Source: RGIG2206 sp045579085
GTDB taxonomy: Bacteria; Bacillota; Clostridia; Oscillospirales; Acutalibacteraceae
DNA length: 59,508 nt
Reading direction: 5' to 3'
NCBI GenBank assembly: GCA_045579085.1
Contig: JAZNLO010000024.1
Location: forward strand, 1-59,508
A model generated the notes under the pieces. The model saw only the letters and a list, made by a program, of their open reading frames with translations, was not told where the DNA came from and searched no databases. How positions within the stretch are numbered: the first letter of the stretch is position 1; the number at the start of each line of letters is the position of its first letter. A program made the translations under genes and the position numbers. Below, in pieces: positions 31,992-40,909 of the stretch.

Positions 31992-34900
31992 ATGGCGTTT
32001 AAACCAACACAGCAACAGGCAAAAGCGCTGGAAAGTCGAGGCAGTGTTTTGGTATCTGCTGCGGCAGGCTCGGGAAAGACAGCAGTTTTGTCAAACCGCG
32101 TGCTCGGCAGAATAACAGACAGAACATCGCCGATTGATATAAGCGATATGCTCATTGTAACCTTTACCAATGCGGCAGCAGCCGAAATGCGTGAACGTAT
32201 ATCCTCAAATCTCACCGCTTACCTTGCAGAGAACCCCGATAACATCAGGGTTATGCAGCAAAAAGCAGACCTTAACATTGCAGAAATAGGCACCATTGAC
32301 TCTTTCTGCATCAACTTGGTGCGCGATAATTTTGAATCAGCCAATATAAATGCCGACTTCAAAATCGCCACAAAGGAGCAGCTTTCTGTTATGGAAAACA
32401 GAGCGCTCAACGAGGCGTTTTCAGATATGCTTGCGCAGTCGCCGGAGGAGTTCAAAATTTTGGTTGCGGCGCTCGGCGCAGAATACGGGTTTGATACCGC
32501 AAAAAAAGCGGTGCGAAAAATCCATAGTTACGCAAAAACTCTGCCGTTTCCTGAAACTTGGCTTGAGAATATGCAGCGACTCTATTCAGTAGAAAATGTT
32601 GACTCATCCGAGTGGGGCAAGCTCTTGCTAAAGACTGCGTTTGATACTGCGGATTACAACTGGAATATGCTTATCACGGTTTGCGATACTATATCTCTCG
32701 ACGAGGTGCTCGGCAGTAAATATCTGCCTGCTATAGCTGCCTTGCGTGAGCTGTATGCAAGACTTAGGAAAGCGGCGGCTAAGGGAGAATACTCGGCTGT
32801 AAGAAACGAAATAGTTATGTATTCGCAGCCCTCGCTCTCTCCTGTAAGAAATGCGGATGTTAACTTAAAAGAATACGCAAAGCACGCCTTTGATGAGGCG
32901 AAAAGCGCCTTGCAAACGCTCGAAAAGCAGTTCTCGGCAACACAAGAGCAGTGCGCAGAGGACATAGCTAAGTTAAAAGGCTTGGTTAAAACGCTCTGCG
33001 AAACCGTAACGCTGTTTGAATCAAGGCTGTATGCGCTTAAAACCAAGCGCAACCTCTACGGCTTTGACGATATTGAAAGAGCGGCTTTGCGCCTTTTGTG
33101 TGATAACAATAACGGCACACCTGAACCTAAAGATACCGAGCTTTGCACTCGCTTTAAAGAGGTGCTTGTAGACGAATATCAGGATACAAACGATTTGCAG
33201 AACGCAATCTTTTACGCCTTGTCGGACAGGGGTAAAAACTTGTTTTTGGTTGGCGATGTCAAGCAGAGCATTTATAGATTCAGGAGAGCAAACCCCGTCA
33301 ACTTTATAAATAAAAAGGAAACATATCCTGAGTATGACGGCACAGTATATCCGTCTAAAATCTCTCTTAGCGGAAACTTCAGAAGCCGCAAGGGAATATG
33401 CGATTTTGTTAATTTCGTGTTCTCGCTTTTAATGTCGAAGGAAGCGGCAGAGATGGACTATCTGCCTGAGGACAGGCTTGAGGCAAAGGGCACATTCCCC
33501 GATTCAGACGAGCCTGCCGCCGAGCTGCATATAATAGATGGCGATGTATCTGACGAGGCAAATTTCGTTGCCGATTATATTCGAAACGCTGTTGACAGCG
33601 GAATGCAGGTGACGGGCGAAAACGGTCAACTGCGTCGTGTGCGTTACAGCGACTTCATAATAATGATGCGCTCATACAATTCTGTGGACACAGTTATGTC
33701 TTCGCTTAAGGCGCGCTTGGTGCCTGCGTGGACCGAGTCTGATTCTGCCTTTTTCTCAAAAGAGGAGATAGTTATTGCGCTGTCGTTACTGCGTGCAATA
33801 GATAATCCGCTAAAGGATATCCCGTTGCTTGCAACTGCGATGTCGCCCCTGTTCAGATTCACAGCTGAGGAGATGGCTCAGCTCAGGCTTTGCGACAAAA
33901 CGGGCACGCTTTATTCAGCCTTGTTAAAATATGCAAAAACAAACGACAAAGCGGCGACATTCCTTAAAAAGCTCAGCCGTTACAGAAACTGGGCAAATAC
34001 ATTCCCCGCCGATAAGCTTATAAGCAAGGTGTTCGACGATATAGGGCTTTCAGCCGTTGTGCGTGCTATGGAAGACGGCGCATCGCGTCGAGCAAATCTG
34101 TTGGTGCTTACTCAGTATGCGGCAGAATATGAGTCCACAGGCTTTAAGGGGCTTACCGCGTTTTTGCGGTTTATGGACTCGGTTGAGGCAAACGGCTCAG
34201 ACTTGCGCAGCGCATCTATAGTTAGCACTGATGACGTGGTAAGAATAATGAGCATACATAAGTCTAAGGGACTGCAAGCGCCTGTGTGCATACTGTTTGA
34301 TACAAGTCGGGCGTTCAGCACTTTAGATGAGAGGGACTTTATAGCGGTGGACGAACAGCTCGGCATCGGCATACGAATTTGTGATGATGAGCGTTCGATT
34401 AAGTACGATACGCTTCCAAGAGCGGCTATATCTATAAAGGAGTCGGCTTGCAATGTGGCTGAGGAGATGCGTCTTTTGTATGTTGCTCTGACAAGGGCAC
34501 AGGATAAGCTTGTCATCACCTGCGCGGATAAAAAGTATGCGAAGAATGTTTTAAACGCCGCCGCAAAGCTTCGCTCTGACTGGGCATCGAACGCCGATAG
34601 CTTGGATTCATACGCAGTCAGAACCTGCAGAAGCTATGCGCAGTGGCTTTATATGACTTGCTTGCTGAACAAATCGGCTAAGCCGCTTTTAGAGCTTGCG
34701 GGCGAGGGGCTTAACTGCTCGTCGACTGAGGCTGAGATAAAAGTTGAAATTCATGAGCCGATGGTTGAACCTGACGAGGCAACACAGGCTGAGATTGAGT
34801 ATGTTGATATGGATATGTCCGAGTATCTTGACTTTGAATACGTAAACCGCCGACTGCTTAATATAGAGTCAAAGTATTCGGTTTCAAGCTTGGCAAAGAG

Positions 34901-35462
34901 TGTGTATGACGGACAGTTTTTGTGCACTGCACGTCCTGCGTTTATCACAAACGAAACACTTACCCCTGCCCAAAAGGGCACCGCAACGCACCGCTTTATG
35001 TGCTATGCAGACTATGAGAGTGCAAGTATCAGCGTTGCCGATGAGGTAGAGCGGCTTGTAAGCGAAGGCAAGCTAAGCGTTGAGCAAGGCGCCGCAATTG
35101 ATACTGGGGCTGTAACGGCATTTTTTGAGAGTGATATTTATCAGCGCATTAAGGCGGCTGACAGAGTGCTCAGGGAAAGCAGATTTATATATGAGATGTC
35201 TGCCTCTGAGATTGAGCCTGAATGTGAAAGTGATGAAAAAATTGTTGTTCAGGGCGTTGCAGACTGTGTAATATTCGAGGGCGATTCAATAACAATCCTC
35301 GATTTCAAGACCGACAGAAATTGCACAGAGCAGCAGTTGATTGAAAAATACACAAAGCAGCTTGAGGTTTATGCACAGGCGTTTTCGTCAAATTATAAGA
35401 TGCACAGTAAGCCGTCATATTTGTATTCATTCTCGTTGAAAAAGGCAATAGAATTGGGATAA
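31992..35462 (+). CDS. addA: ATP-dependent helicase/nuclease subunit AddA
   Basis: UvrD-type 3'-5' helicase with a C-terminal nuclease, partner of AddB. Motifs over 1156 residues: Walker A SAAAGSGKTAVLSNRV, motif Ia VTFTNAAAAEMRERI, the DEAD-like VDEYQDTNDLQ, SLSGNFRSRKGI, MSIHKSKGLQ, LYVALTRAQDKL, and nuclease GVADCVIFEG with ILDFKTDR. The ATG follows the addB stop with no gap, so the subunits are translationally coupled. Confidence 0.95.
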   Translation: MAFKPTQQQAKALESRGSVLVSAAAGSGKTAVLSNRVLGRITDRTSPIDISDMLIVTFTNAAAAEMRERISSNLTAYLAENPDNIRVMQQKADLNIAEIGTIDSFCINLVRDNFESANINADFKIATKEQLSVMENRALNEAFSDMLAQSPEEFKILVAALGAEYGFDTAKKAVRKIHSYAKTLPFPETWLENMQRLYSVENVDSSEWGKLLLKTAFDTADYNWNMLITVCDTISLDEVLGSKYLPAIAALRELYARLRKAAAKGEYSAVRNEIVMYSQPSLSPVRNADVNLKEYAKHAFDEAKSALQTLEKQFSATQEQCAEDIAKLKGLVKTLCETVTLFESRLYALKTKRNLYGFDDIERAALRLLCDNNNGTPEPKDTELCTRFKEVLVDEYQDTNDLQNAIFYALSDRGKNLFLVGDVKQSIYRFRRANPVNFINKKETYPEYDGTVYPSKISLSGNFRSRKGICDFVNFVFSLLMSKEAAEMDYLPEDRLEAKGTFPDSDEPAAELHIIDGDVSDEANFVADYIRNAVDSGMQVTGENGQLRRVRYSDFIIMMRSYNSVDTVMSSLKARLVPAWTESDSAFFSKEEIVIALSLLRAIDNPLKDIPLLATAMSPLFRFTAEEMAQLRLCDKTGTLYSALLKYAKTNDKAATFLKKLSRYRNWANTFPADKLISKVFDDIGLSAVVRAMEDGASRRANLLVLTQYAAEYESTGFKGLTAFLRFMDSVEANGSDLRSASIVSTDDVVRIMSIHKSKGLQAPVCILFDTSRAFSTLDERDFIAVDEQLGIGIRICDDERSIKYDTLPRAAISIKESACNVAEEMRLLYVALTRAQDKLVITCADKKYAKNVLNAAAKLRSDWASNADSLDSYAVRTCRSYAQWLYMTCLLNKSAKPLLELAGEGLNCSSTEAEIKVEIHEPMVEPDEATQAEIEYVDMDMSEYLDFEYVNRRLLNIESKYSVSSLAKSVYDGQFLCTARPAFITNETLTPAQKGTATHRFMCYADYESASISVADEVERLVSEGKLSVEQGAAIDTGAVTAFFESDIYQRIKAADRVLRESRFIYEMSASEIEPECESDEKIVVQGVADCVIFEGDSITILDFKTDRNCTEQQLIEKYTKQLEVYAQAFSSNYKMHSKPSYLYSFSLKKAIELG

Positions 35463-35495
35463 AAAAAGTAAAAAGAAAAAAATATAAAAAAACAC

Positions 35496-35524
35496 TTGCA
35501 ATTAGTTGAATGATGTGATATCAT
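35496..35524 (+). promoter_or_regulatory. Promoter of rpmE
   Basis: TTGCAA at 35496-35501, 17-base spacer, TATCAT at 35519-35524. Confidence 0.6.
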
Positions 35525-35569
35525 TTTTTCGTTAAAGAAATCCCAATGAATAAGAAAGAGGTGACATAC

Positions 35570-35776
35570 GTGAAAGAGGGAATCCATCCTAAGTACGAAA
35601 CAACTGTTGTTAGATGTGCTTGCGGAGCTGAGTTTGAAACTCGCTCAACAAAGGAGAATATCCGTTTGGATATTTGCTCAAACTGCCATCCTTTCTTTAC
35701 CGGTAAACAGAAACTGGTCGATACCGGTGGACGTGTTGACAGATTTAAGAAGCGCTTTAATATGCAGGATAAGTAA
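35570..35776 (+). CDS. rpmE: 50S ribosomal protein L31 (zinc-binding form)
   Basis: A 68-residue large-subunit protein. The cysteines CACG and CSNCH make it the zinc-binding C+ form. The GTG at 35570 is chosen because GAGGTG lies six bases before it and gives the usual start MKEGIHPKY; an ATG at 35546 would place that site inside the coding region. Followed by a hairpin and then the YigZ family gene. Confidence 0.94.
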   Translation: MKEGIHPKYETTVVRCACGAEFETRSTKENIRLDICSNCHPFFTGKQKLVDTGGRVDRFKKRFNMQDK

Positions 35777-35796
35777 TCCTATTATAGTTGTTTTAG

Positions 35797-35833
35797 ATTC
35801 CGCAATCGTATTTTCGGTTGCGGAATTGTTTAT
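35797..35833 (+). terminator. Probable terminator of rpmE
   Basis: ATTCCGCAA and TTGCGGAAT arms (35797-35805 and 35818-35826), extended by two further pairs, then a poor tail TGTTTATA. Readthrough into the next gene is likely. Confidence 0.6.
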
Positions 35834-35860
35834 ATTATCTGAATTGAGGGGTGACGTACG

Positions 35861-36487
35861 GTGAACAAGTATATAACGGTGTCCAAGCAGGGCGAGGCTG
35901 AATATATCGAGCGTCGTTCAAAGTTCATAGCAGCGGCATATCCTGTAAAAACAGAGCAAGAGGCAATAGATATAATTGCTCACCGCAGGTCAAAGTATTG
36001 GGACGCAACCCACAACGTGTATGCATATTCGTTGAGGGAGGGCAGCGTAAAGCGTTATTCCGACGATGCTGAGCCGCAGGGCACCGCTGGCATCCCCACC
36101 TTAGACGTGATAAACAAGTCGGGCGTGACGGACGTGCTGATAGTGACAACGCGCTATTTCGGCGGAATCTTGTTGGGTGGAGGCGGCCTTGTGCGCGCCT
36201 ATTCGCATTCAGCAAGGATTGCGCTTGACGCCGCAGGCCTTGTTACAATGTGCCCCGTTACAGACTGCTATGTAACTGCTGATTACTCAGATTACGGCAA
36301 GATTGACAGTCTGCTCAGTGAGCACGGCGTAATAGATAAATCGGCTGAGTTTACCGATGTTGTTACGGTGCGTTTTTCTGTTGAAACCGAGAATCTTATG
36401 AAGCTTAAGGCGGATGTAATCGATGCCTCAGGCGGCAGAATACAGGTGGTTGAGGGAAACGAAAGATTTGCGCCTGTAAAGATTTAA
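35861..36487 (+). CDS. YigZ/IMPACT family protein
   Basis: A 208-residue protein of the UPF0029/IMPACT family. The N-terminal domain has the typical ERRSKFIAAAYPV, DATHNVYAYSL, SDDAEPQGTAGIP and VTTRYFGGILLGGGGLVRAYS, which form the conserved pocket; the C-terminal part is the DUF1949 ferredoxin-like domain. Bacterial members are linked to translation or regulation but the reaction is not settled. GTG start after GAGGGGTG. Confidence 0.92.
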   Translation: MNKYITVSKQGEAEYIERRSKFIAAAYPVKTEQEAIDIIAHRRSKYWDATHNVYAYSLREGSVKRYSDDAEPQGTAGIPTLDVINKSGVTDVLIVTTRYFGGILLGGGGLVRAYSHSARIALDAAGLVTMCPVTDCYVTADYSDYGKIDSLLSEHGVIDKSAEFTDVVTVRFSVETENLMKLKADVIDASGGRIQVVEGNERFAPVKI

Positions 36488-36553
36488 AAAGAGGGTAAAT
36501 CAGTTTTTTGTCGAATAATATGATTAGAAGTGTATATAAAAGGCGGTGACGTT

Positions 36554-37564
36554 ATGGATATCAACAAGGAAACACCCAGAGAATATACTCAGCGAATGGA
36601 GCATATTCTGCTCAGTGACAAGGCGGCGTTCAGCGATTGCTCACAGGGCAGGGACGCAGCCGAGCCGGAGTGTGACTTGCGTACTTGTTATCAGCGTGAC
36701 AGGGACAGGGTTGTACATTCAAGGTCGTTTCGCCGTCTTAAACATAAAACTCAGGTATTTTTATCTCCGGAGGGAGACCATTACCGCACTCGCTTGACGC
36801 ACACGATTGAAGTGGCGCAGATAGCCAGAACTATTGCCAGAGCGCTCAGGCTCAACGAGGACTTAACTGAAGCAATCGCAATGGCGCACGACTTAGGTCA
36901 CACACCCTTCGGTCACGCAGGCGAGAGAGCGCTTGATAAGCTGTTTGACGGCGGCTTCAGGCATTACGAGCAGAGCGTGAGAGTGGTTGAAAAGCTTGAA
37001 AAGCAAGGACAAGGCCTAAATCTTACAAAAGAGGTGCGAAACGGCATCTTGTGCCACACTAAAGGCGACTGGGCAGACACCCTTGAGGGAAGAATCGTCA
37101 GGCTGAGCGACCGCATAGCCTATATAAATCACGACATAGACGATGCTGTAAGAGCAGGAATACTTACTGAAAATGATATCCCTATTGAAATAAGACAAAC
37201 GCTTGGATTTACAAAATCTCAGCGCATAAATACACTTGTAATGAGCGCAATAAAAGCCAGTGAGGACGATATTGTGCTGGAGCCGCACGTTGACGAAAAA
37301 TATGTGCAGCTTCACAGCTTCCTTTTTGACAGTGTTTACACAAACCCTGTTGCCAAGAAAGAGGAGAATAAGGTTGGCGATATGATAGGCTGGCTTTTTG
37401 AATATTGCGTTAAGAACCCTGACAGGATATCAAAAGAGTATGCGTTTATAATGGAAAACGAGGGCGTTGAACGCGCCGCAGTAGACCATATAGCTGGAAT
37501 GACAGACAGATACGCGGCAAAAGTGTTTGAAGACTTTTTCATTCCACATTCTTGGAAATACTAA
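36554..37564 (+). CDS. dgt: dGTPase-family HD phosphohydrolase
   Basis: Hydrolyses a deoxynucleoside triphosphate to nucleoside and triphosphate. The 336 residues contain RVVHSRSFRRLKHKTQVF near residue 55, the first His of the metal site in RTRLTHTIEVAQIAR, and the HD pair in AMAHDLGHTPFGHAGE. Substrate preference (dGTP or others) cannot be told. The ATG at 36554 follows AGGCGGTGA. Upstream of dnaG, a common arrangement in Clostridia. Confidence 0.9.
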   Translation: MDINKETPREYTQRMEHILLSDKAAFSDCSQGRDAAEPECDLRTCYQRDRDRVVHSRSFRRLKHKTQVFLSPEGDHYRTRLTHTIEVAQIARTIARALRLNEDLTEAIAMAHDLGHTPFGHAGERALDKLFDGGFRHYEQSVRVVEKLEKQGQGLNLTKEVRNGILCHTKGDWADTLEGRIVRLSDRIAYINHDIDDAVRAGILTENDIPIEIRQTLGFTKSQRINTLVMSAIKASEDDIVLEPHVDEKYVQLHSFLFDSVYTNPVAKKEENKVGDMIGWLFEYCVKNPDRISKEYAFIMENEGVERAAVDHIAGMTDRYAAKVFEDFFIPHSWKY

Positions 37565-37600
37565 TGAAAAAACTGCCAATAATATAAGGGAGGTGACTGT

Positions 37601-39370
37601 GTGAAGCTTAGCGATGTGTTTATAAACGAGGTAAAAGTAAGAAACGATATAGAGTCTGTGGTGTCAAATTACGTTACTCTTAAACGTGCAGGCGGCAACC
37701 TCGTCGGCTTGTGCCCGTTTCATAACGAAAAGACGGGCTCGTTCACCGTTTATCCCAAAAACGGCTCGTTTTATTGCTACGGCTGCGCAGTCGGCGGCGA
37801 CGTTATAACCTTTTGTATGAGGATGGAAAACGTCGATTATATGGAGGCGGTAAGGCTGCTTGCAGACAGAAGCGGTCTGCAGATGCCCGAAGAGGGATAT
37901 GACGACTCGCTGCAACGGCTGAGAATGAGTGTGTATGAGGTAAACAGAGAAGCGGCGAGGTATTTTCACGCTCAGCTTATGTCTGAAAACGGCAAGGCGG
38001 GGCTTAACTATCTCACTCAGCGCGGGCTGACGCCTAACATAATCCGTCGCTTTGGACTGGGCTTTGCGCCTGATTCGTGGGACGGGCTGTATAAGCACCT
38101 TAAATCAAAGGGCTTCAGCGACGACCTGATGGTTCAGGCAAACCTCATAACCCCACGCAAAAACTCAAAAGGATATTTTGACAGATTCAGACGCAGGGTG
38201 ATGTACCCGATTATAGATTTGCGTTCAAACGTGGTCGCCTTTGGCGGACGTATTCTGCCTGATGACGATTCACCCGCAAAGTATATCAACACCTCTGACA
38301 CACCTGTTTATAACAAAAGCCGCAATGTGTATGCGATGAATATTGCGAAAAACTCAAAGGCAGAGAGCATCATCCTGTGCGAAGGCTATATGGATGTTAT
38401 CGCTATGCATCAGGCGGGATTTGACAATGCGGTGGCGGCTTGCGGAACAGCGTTTACAGATGAACAGGCACGCTTGCTGTCTCGCTATGCAAATGAAATT
38501 ATCGTCACAATGGATGCGGACACCGCAGGTCAGAAGTCAACAAACAGAACGATAGGCATATTGAGCAAAACAGGCGTAAATGTCAGAGTGCTCAGGCTTC
38601 CTGAGGCTAAAGACCCTGACGAATACATCAAAAAGTTTGGTGCCGAGCGATTCAAGATGCTTCTTGAGAGTGCAGGCAACGATATCGAGTACAGGCTAAA
38701 CGAGGCAAAGGTTAAGTTTGACGTTGATACTGATTCGGGCAAGCTTGGATACTTGCGCGAGGCAGCGCAGATACTTGCCTCAGTCAATGACGAGATTGCA
38801 CGCTCGCTGTATGCAGGTAAGCTTTCACAGGAATATGCGATACCGCTTGATAGCCTCAAAAGAGAAATAGATATTCTTTATAAACGCCGCAAAAAAGGTG
38901 AGGACAAGAAAGCGTTAAACAAGATTATCGAAAGACCCGTGTCACAAGACAGGATAAATCCTGAGCGAACAGCTAACTTAAGAGCGGCTGTGGCAGAGGA
39001 AACTGTTTTGAATATATTTATGTTACATCCGTCACTGCTCTATGAGTTTGACATAGGTGAGGACGATTTTGTAACAGAGTTTAACCGTCGCATATATATC
39101 AGAATCAAGGAAATAGTAGACAATGCCATGATTCCTGATATAACGCTTTTCAGCGGCAGCTTCACTCCTGATGAAATGGGACGAATAGTTGAGATTTCAA
39201 ACAAAAGCATCAGCGGAGATGTTGCCAAAGCGGAGCTTGAGGGCTGCATACGTAAGCTGAGGGTGGAGAAAAACCGCTTGACAGCAACGGGTGTATCCGA
39301 GATGGACGAAACTCAATGGGCACAAAAATTAAAGGAATTCAGTGAAACCAAGAGGGGAGATAAAAAATAA
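37601..39370 (+). CDS. dnaG: DNA primase
   Basis: Makes RNA primers at the replication fork. The 589 residues start with the zinc finger (CPFHNEKTGSF and FYCYGCAVGGD), followed by the RNA polymerase core with the TOPRIM motif ILCEGYMDVIAMHQAG and VTMDADTAGQKS, and a C-terminal helicase-binding domain. GTG start after GGGAGGTGA. Its stop overlaps the start of sigA by one base, the conserved dnaG-sigA macromolecular synthesis operon. Confidence 0.96.
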   Translation: MKLSDVFINEVKVRNDIESVVSNYVTLKRAGGNLVGLCPFHNEKTGSFTVYPKNGSFYCYGCAVGGDVITFCMRMENVDYMEAVRLLADRSGLQMPEEGYDDSLQRLRMSVYEVNREAARYFHAQLMSENGKAGLNYLTQRGLTPNIIRRFGLGFAPDSWDGLYKHLKSKGFSDDLMVQANLITPRKNSKGYFDRFRRRVMYPIIDLRSNVVAFGGRILPDDDSPAKYINTSDTPVYNKSRNVYAMNIAKNSKAESIILCEGYMDVIAMHQAGFDNAVAACGTAFTDEQARLLSRYANEIIVTMDADTAGQKSTNRTIGILSKTGVNVRVLRLPEAKDPDEYIKKFGAERFKMLLESAGNDIEYRLNEAKVKFDVDTDSGKLGYLREAAQILASVNDEIARSLYAGKLSQEYAIPLDSLKREIDILYKRRKKGEDKKALNKIIERPVSQDRINPERTANLRAAVAEETVLNIFMLHPSLLYEFDIGEDDFVTEFNRRIYIRIKEIVDNAMIPDITLFSGSFTPDEMGRIVEISNKSISGDVAKAELEGCIRKLRVEKNRLTATGVSEMDETQWAQKLKEFSETKRGDKK

Positions 39371-40416
39371 TGAGTTCAATTGATTTTGACAAGGAGCAAA
39401 TGGGCATAGATAACGACGACTTTGATATTGAAAAGACAGCCAGTCAGTTTATGTCATCAAACGAAATCGACAAGGACGATACAATTCTTGAAATAGATAT
39501 CGACCTTAACGCAGAGGAGCCAACTGCTGAGGAACTTGAAATGGAAGAGGCAGAGGCGGAGGACCTTGACGAAGCGATGAATTTTGACGCCGTTTCGCTT
39601 GATGACCCTGTTAAGCTGTATCTTAAGGAGATAGGCAGGGTGCCGTTGCTTTCAGCAGAAGAGGAAAGGGACTTGGCGGAAAAGGTATTAAACGGCGACG
39701 AGAAAGCAAAGAAGCGTCTTACAGAGGCAAACTTGCGCTTGGTTGTAAGCATTGCAAAGCGTTATGTGGGCAGAGGAATGCACTTTTTAGACCTTATTCA
39801 AGAGGGAAACGTTGGACTTATCAAGGCTGTTGAAAAGTTCGACCACACCAAAGGCTTCAAGTTCTCAACCTATGCAACCTGGTGGATACGTCAGGCAATA
39901 ACCAGAGCGATTGCCGACCAGGCAAGAACTATTAGAATCCCCGTTCATATGGTTGAAACAATAAACAGACTCAAGAGAGCGCAGAGTCAACTCTTGCACG
40001 AAAACGGCAGTGAGCCCAGTGAAGAGCAGATAGCAGAAGTAATGGAGCTTCCTGTTGAAAGAGTGCGCGAGATTATGCGTGTTGCACAGGAAACTGTTTC
40101 GATGGAAACACCGATAGGCCCTGAGGAAGACAGTCGCCTGATGGACTTTATTCGCGACGAAGATGCTCTTGCGCCCGACGAGGCAGCGCTCAAGACAATA
40201 ACCAATGAGGACATAGACAATGTTTTGAAAACATTGACACCCCGTGAGGAAGCAGTTATCAGACTTCGCTTCGGCCTTGAGGACGGCAGATGCCACACTC
40301 TTGAACAGGTTGGCGAGCAGTTCCAGGTAACACGTGAGCGTATACGTCAGATAGAGGCAAAGGCGCTCAGGAAGCTGCGTCACCCTGTAAGGAGCAGCAA
40401 GTTCAGAGATAAATAA
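39370..40416 (+). CDS. sigA: Main sigma factor of RNA polymerase (RpoD/SigA)
   Basis: Housekeeping sigma factor that recognises TTGACA/TATAAT promoters, the type found throughout this window. The 348 residues have a short acidic N-terminus, region 1.2 (DPVKLYLKEIGRVPLLSAEE), regions 2.1-2.4 with YVGRGMHFLDLIQEGNVGL and YATWWIRQAITRAI, region 3 and region 4.2 (TLEQVGEQFQVTRERIRQI). Size is near the Bacillus SigA. Confidence 0.97.
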   Translation: MSSIDFDKEQMGIDNDDFDIEKTASQFMSSNEIDKDDTILEIDIDLNAEEPTAEELEMEEAEAEDLDEAMNFDAVSLDDPVKLYLKEIGRVPLLSAEEERDLAEKVLNGDEKAKKRLTEANLRLVVSIAKRYVGRGMHFLDLIQEGNVGLIKAVEKFDHTKGFKFSTYATWWIRQAITRAIADQARTIRIPVHMVETINRLKRAQSQLLHENGSEPSEEQIAEVMELPVERVREIMRVAQETVSMETPIGPEEDSRLMDFIRDEDALAPDEAALKTITNEDIDNVLKTLTPREEAVIRLRFGLEDGRCHTLEQVGEQFQVTRERIRQIEAKALRKLRHPVRSSKFRDK

Positions 40417-40424
40417 GCAGTAAC

Positions 40425-40465
40425 AAAACCCCTCCTTCGTGCATATAATGTACGGGAGGGGTTTT
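40425..40465 (+). terminator. Long hairpin ending dnaG-sigA and covering the ymxH ribosome-binding site
   Basis: AAAACCCCTCC (40425-40435), a two-base bulge, CGTGCAT (40438-40444), loop ATA, ATGTACG (40448-40454, one G-U) and GGAGGGGTTTT (40455-40465). The right arm carries the Shine-Dalgarno GGAGGGG of the next gene and the tail is only four U before its ATG. The sequence CATATAAT at the loop could be a -10 box for a separate transcript. Confidence 0.8.
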
Positions 40466-40756
40466 ATGAGCTGCAGAGTACAGGATTTAAAGCATAAAGA
40501 GGTAATATGCATATCCGACGGATGTGCGTTAGGCTGCATATGTGATGTTGAGATAGACATAAAAGAGGCAAAGGTGATAAGTCTTGTTATATACGGGCGT
40601 CCCAAATGTTTCGGATTGCTTGGCAGGGAGGACGATATAGTAATATCCTGTCAGGACATAGAGGTAATCGGGGAGGACACCATACTTGTTAAATCGGCGC
40701 CTACGTGGCCACGACGTAAAAAAGGCGTTTTTTCGGGCTTTTTCGGTTCAAACTAA
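40466..40756 (+). CDS. YlmC/YmxH-type PRC-barrel sporulation protein
   Basis: A 96-residue protein of the YlmC/YmxH family, PRC-barrel fold. Matches: CRVQDLKHKEVICISDG, LGCICDVEIDIKEAKVISLV, YGRPKCFGLLGREDDI and IEVIGEDTILVK. The start is ATG 40466 following GGAGGGG; an earlier ATG lies in the hairpin. The function is not well defined; the family is tied to sporulation in Firmicutes. A Lys/Arg and Phe/Gly-rich tail follows the barrel. Confidence 0.85.
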   Translation: MSCRVQDLKHKEVICISDGCALGCICDVEIDIKEAKVISLVIYGRPKCFGLLGREDDIVISCQDIEVIGEDTILVKSAPTWPRRKKGVFSGFFGSN

Positions 40757-40773
40757 ATTTTGTAAAAAAGTAC

Positions 40774-40802
40774 TTGCAATGTTGAAATTTGCGTGATATA
40801 AT
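40774..40802 (+). promoter_or_regulatory. Promoter of rpsB-tsf
   Basis: TTGCAA at 40774-40779, 17-base spacer, TATAAT at 40797-40802. Confidence 0.8.
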
Positions 40803-40823
40803 GTTTCGGTATCATACTACGCA

Positions 40824-40881
40824 CACTGTGCCACTTGGCTGACGGTGCCGCAAGGCTTCAGTCGGGGTTTGACGCACGGTG
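40824..40881 (+). promoter_or_regulatory. Structured 5' leader of rpsB
   Basis: An outer stem CACTGTGC (40824-40831) with GCACGGTG (40874-40881) encloses a hairpin with CTGA/TCAG and GCC-GCAA-GGC (GNRA-type loop). No T tail follows, and the outer stem ends just before the GGAGG-like region. This is the shape of a ribosomal-protein autoregulatory leader bound by S2. Confidence 0.6.
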
Positions 40882-40909
40882 GAGGTAAAAAACCAAAGGA
40901 GGAAAACAA

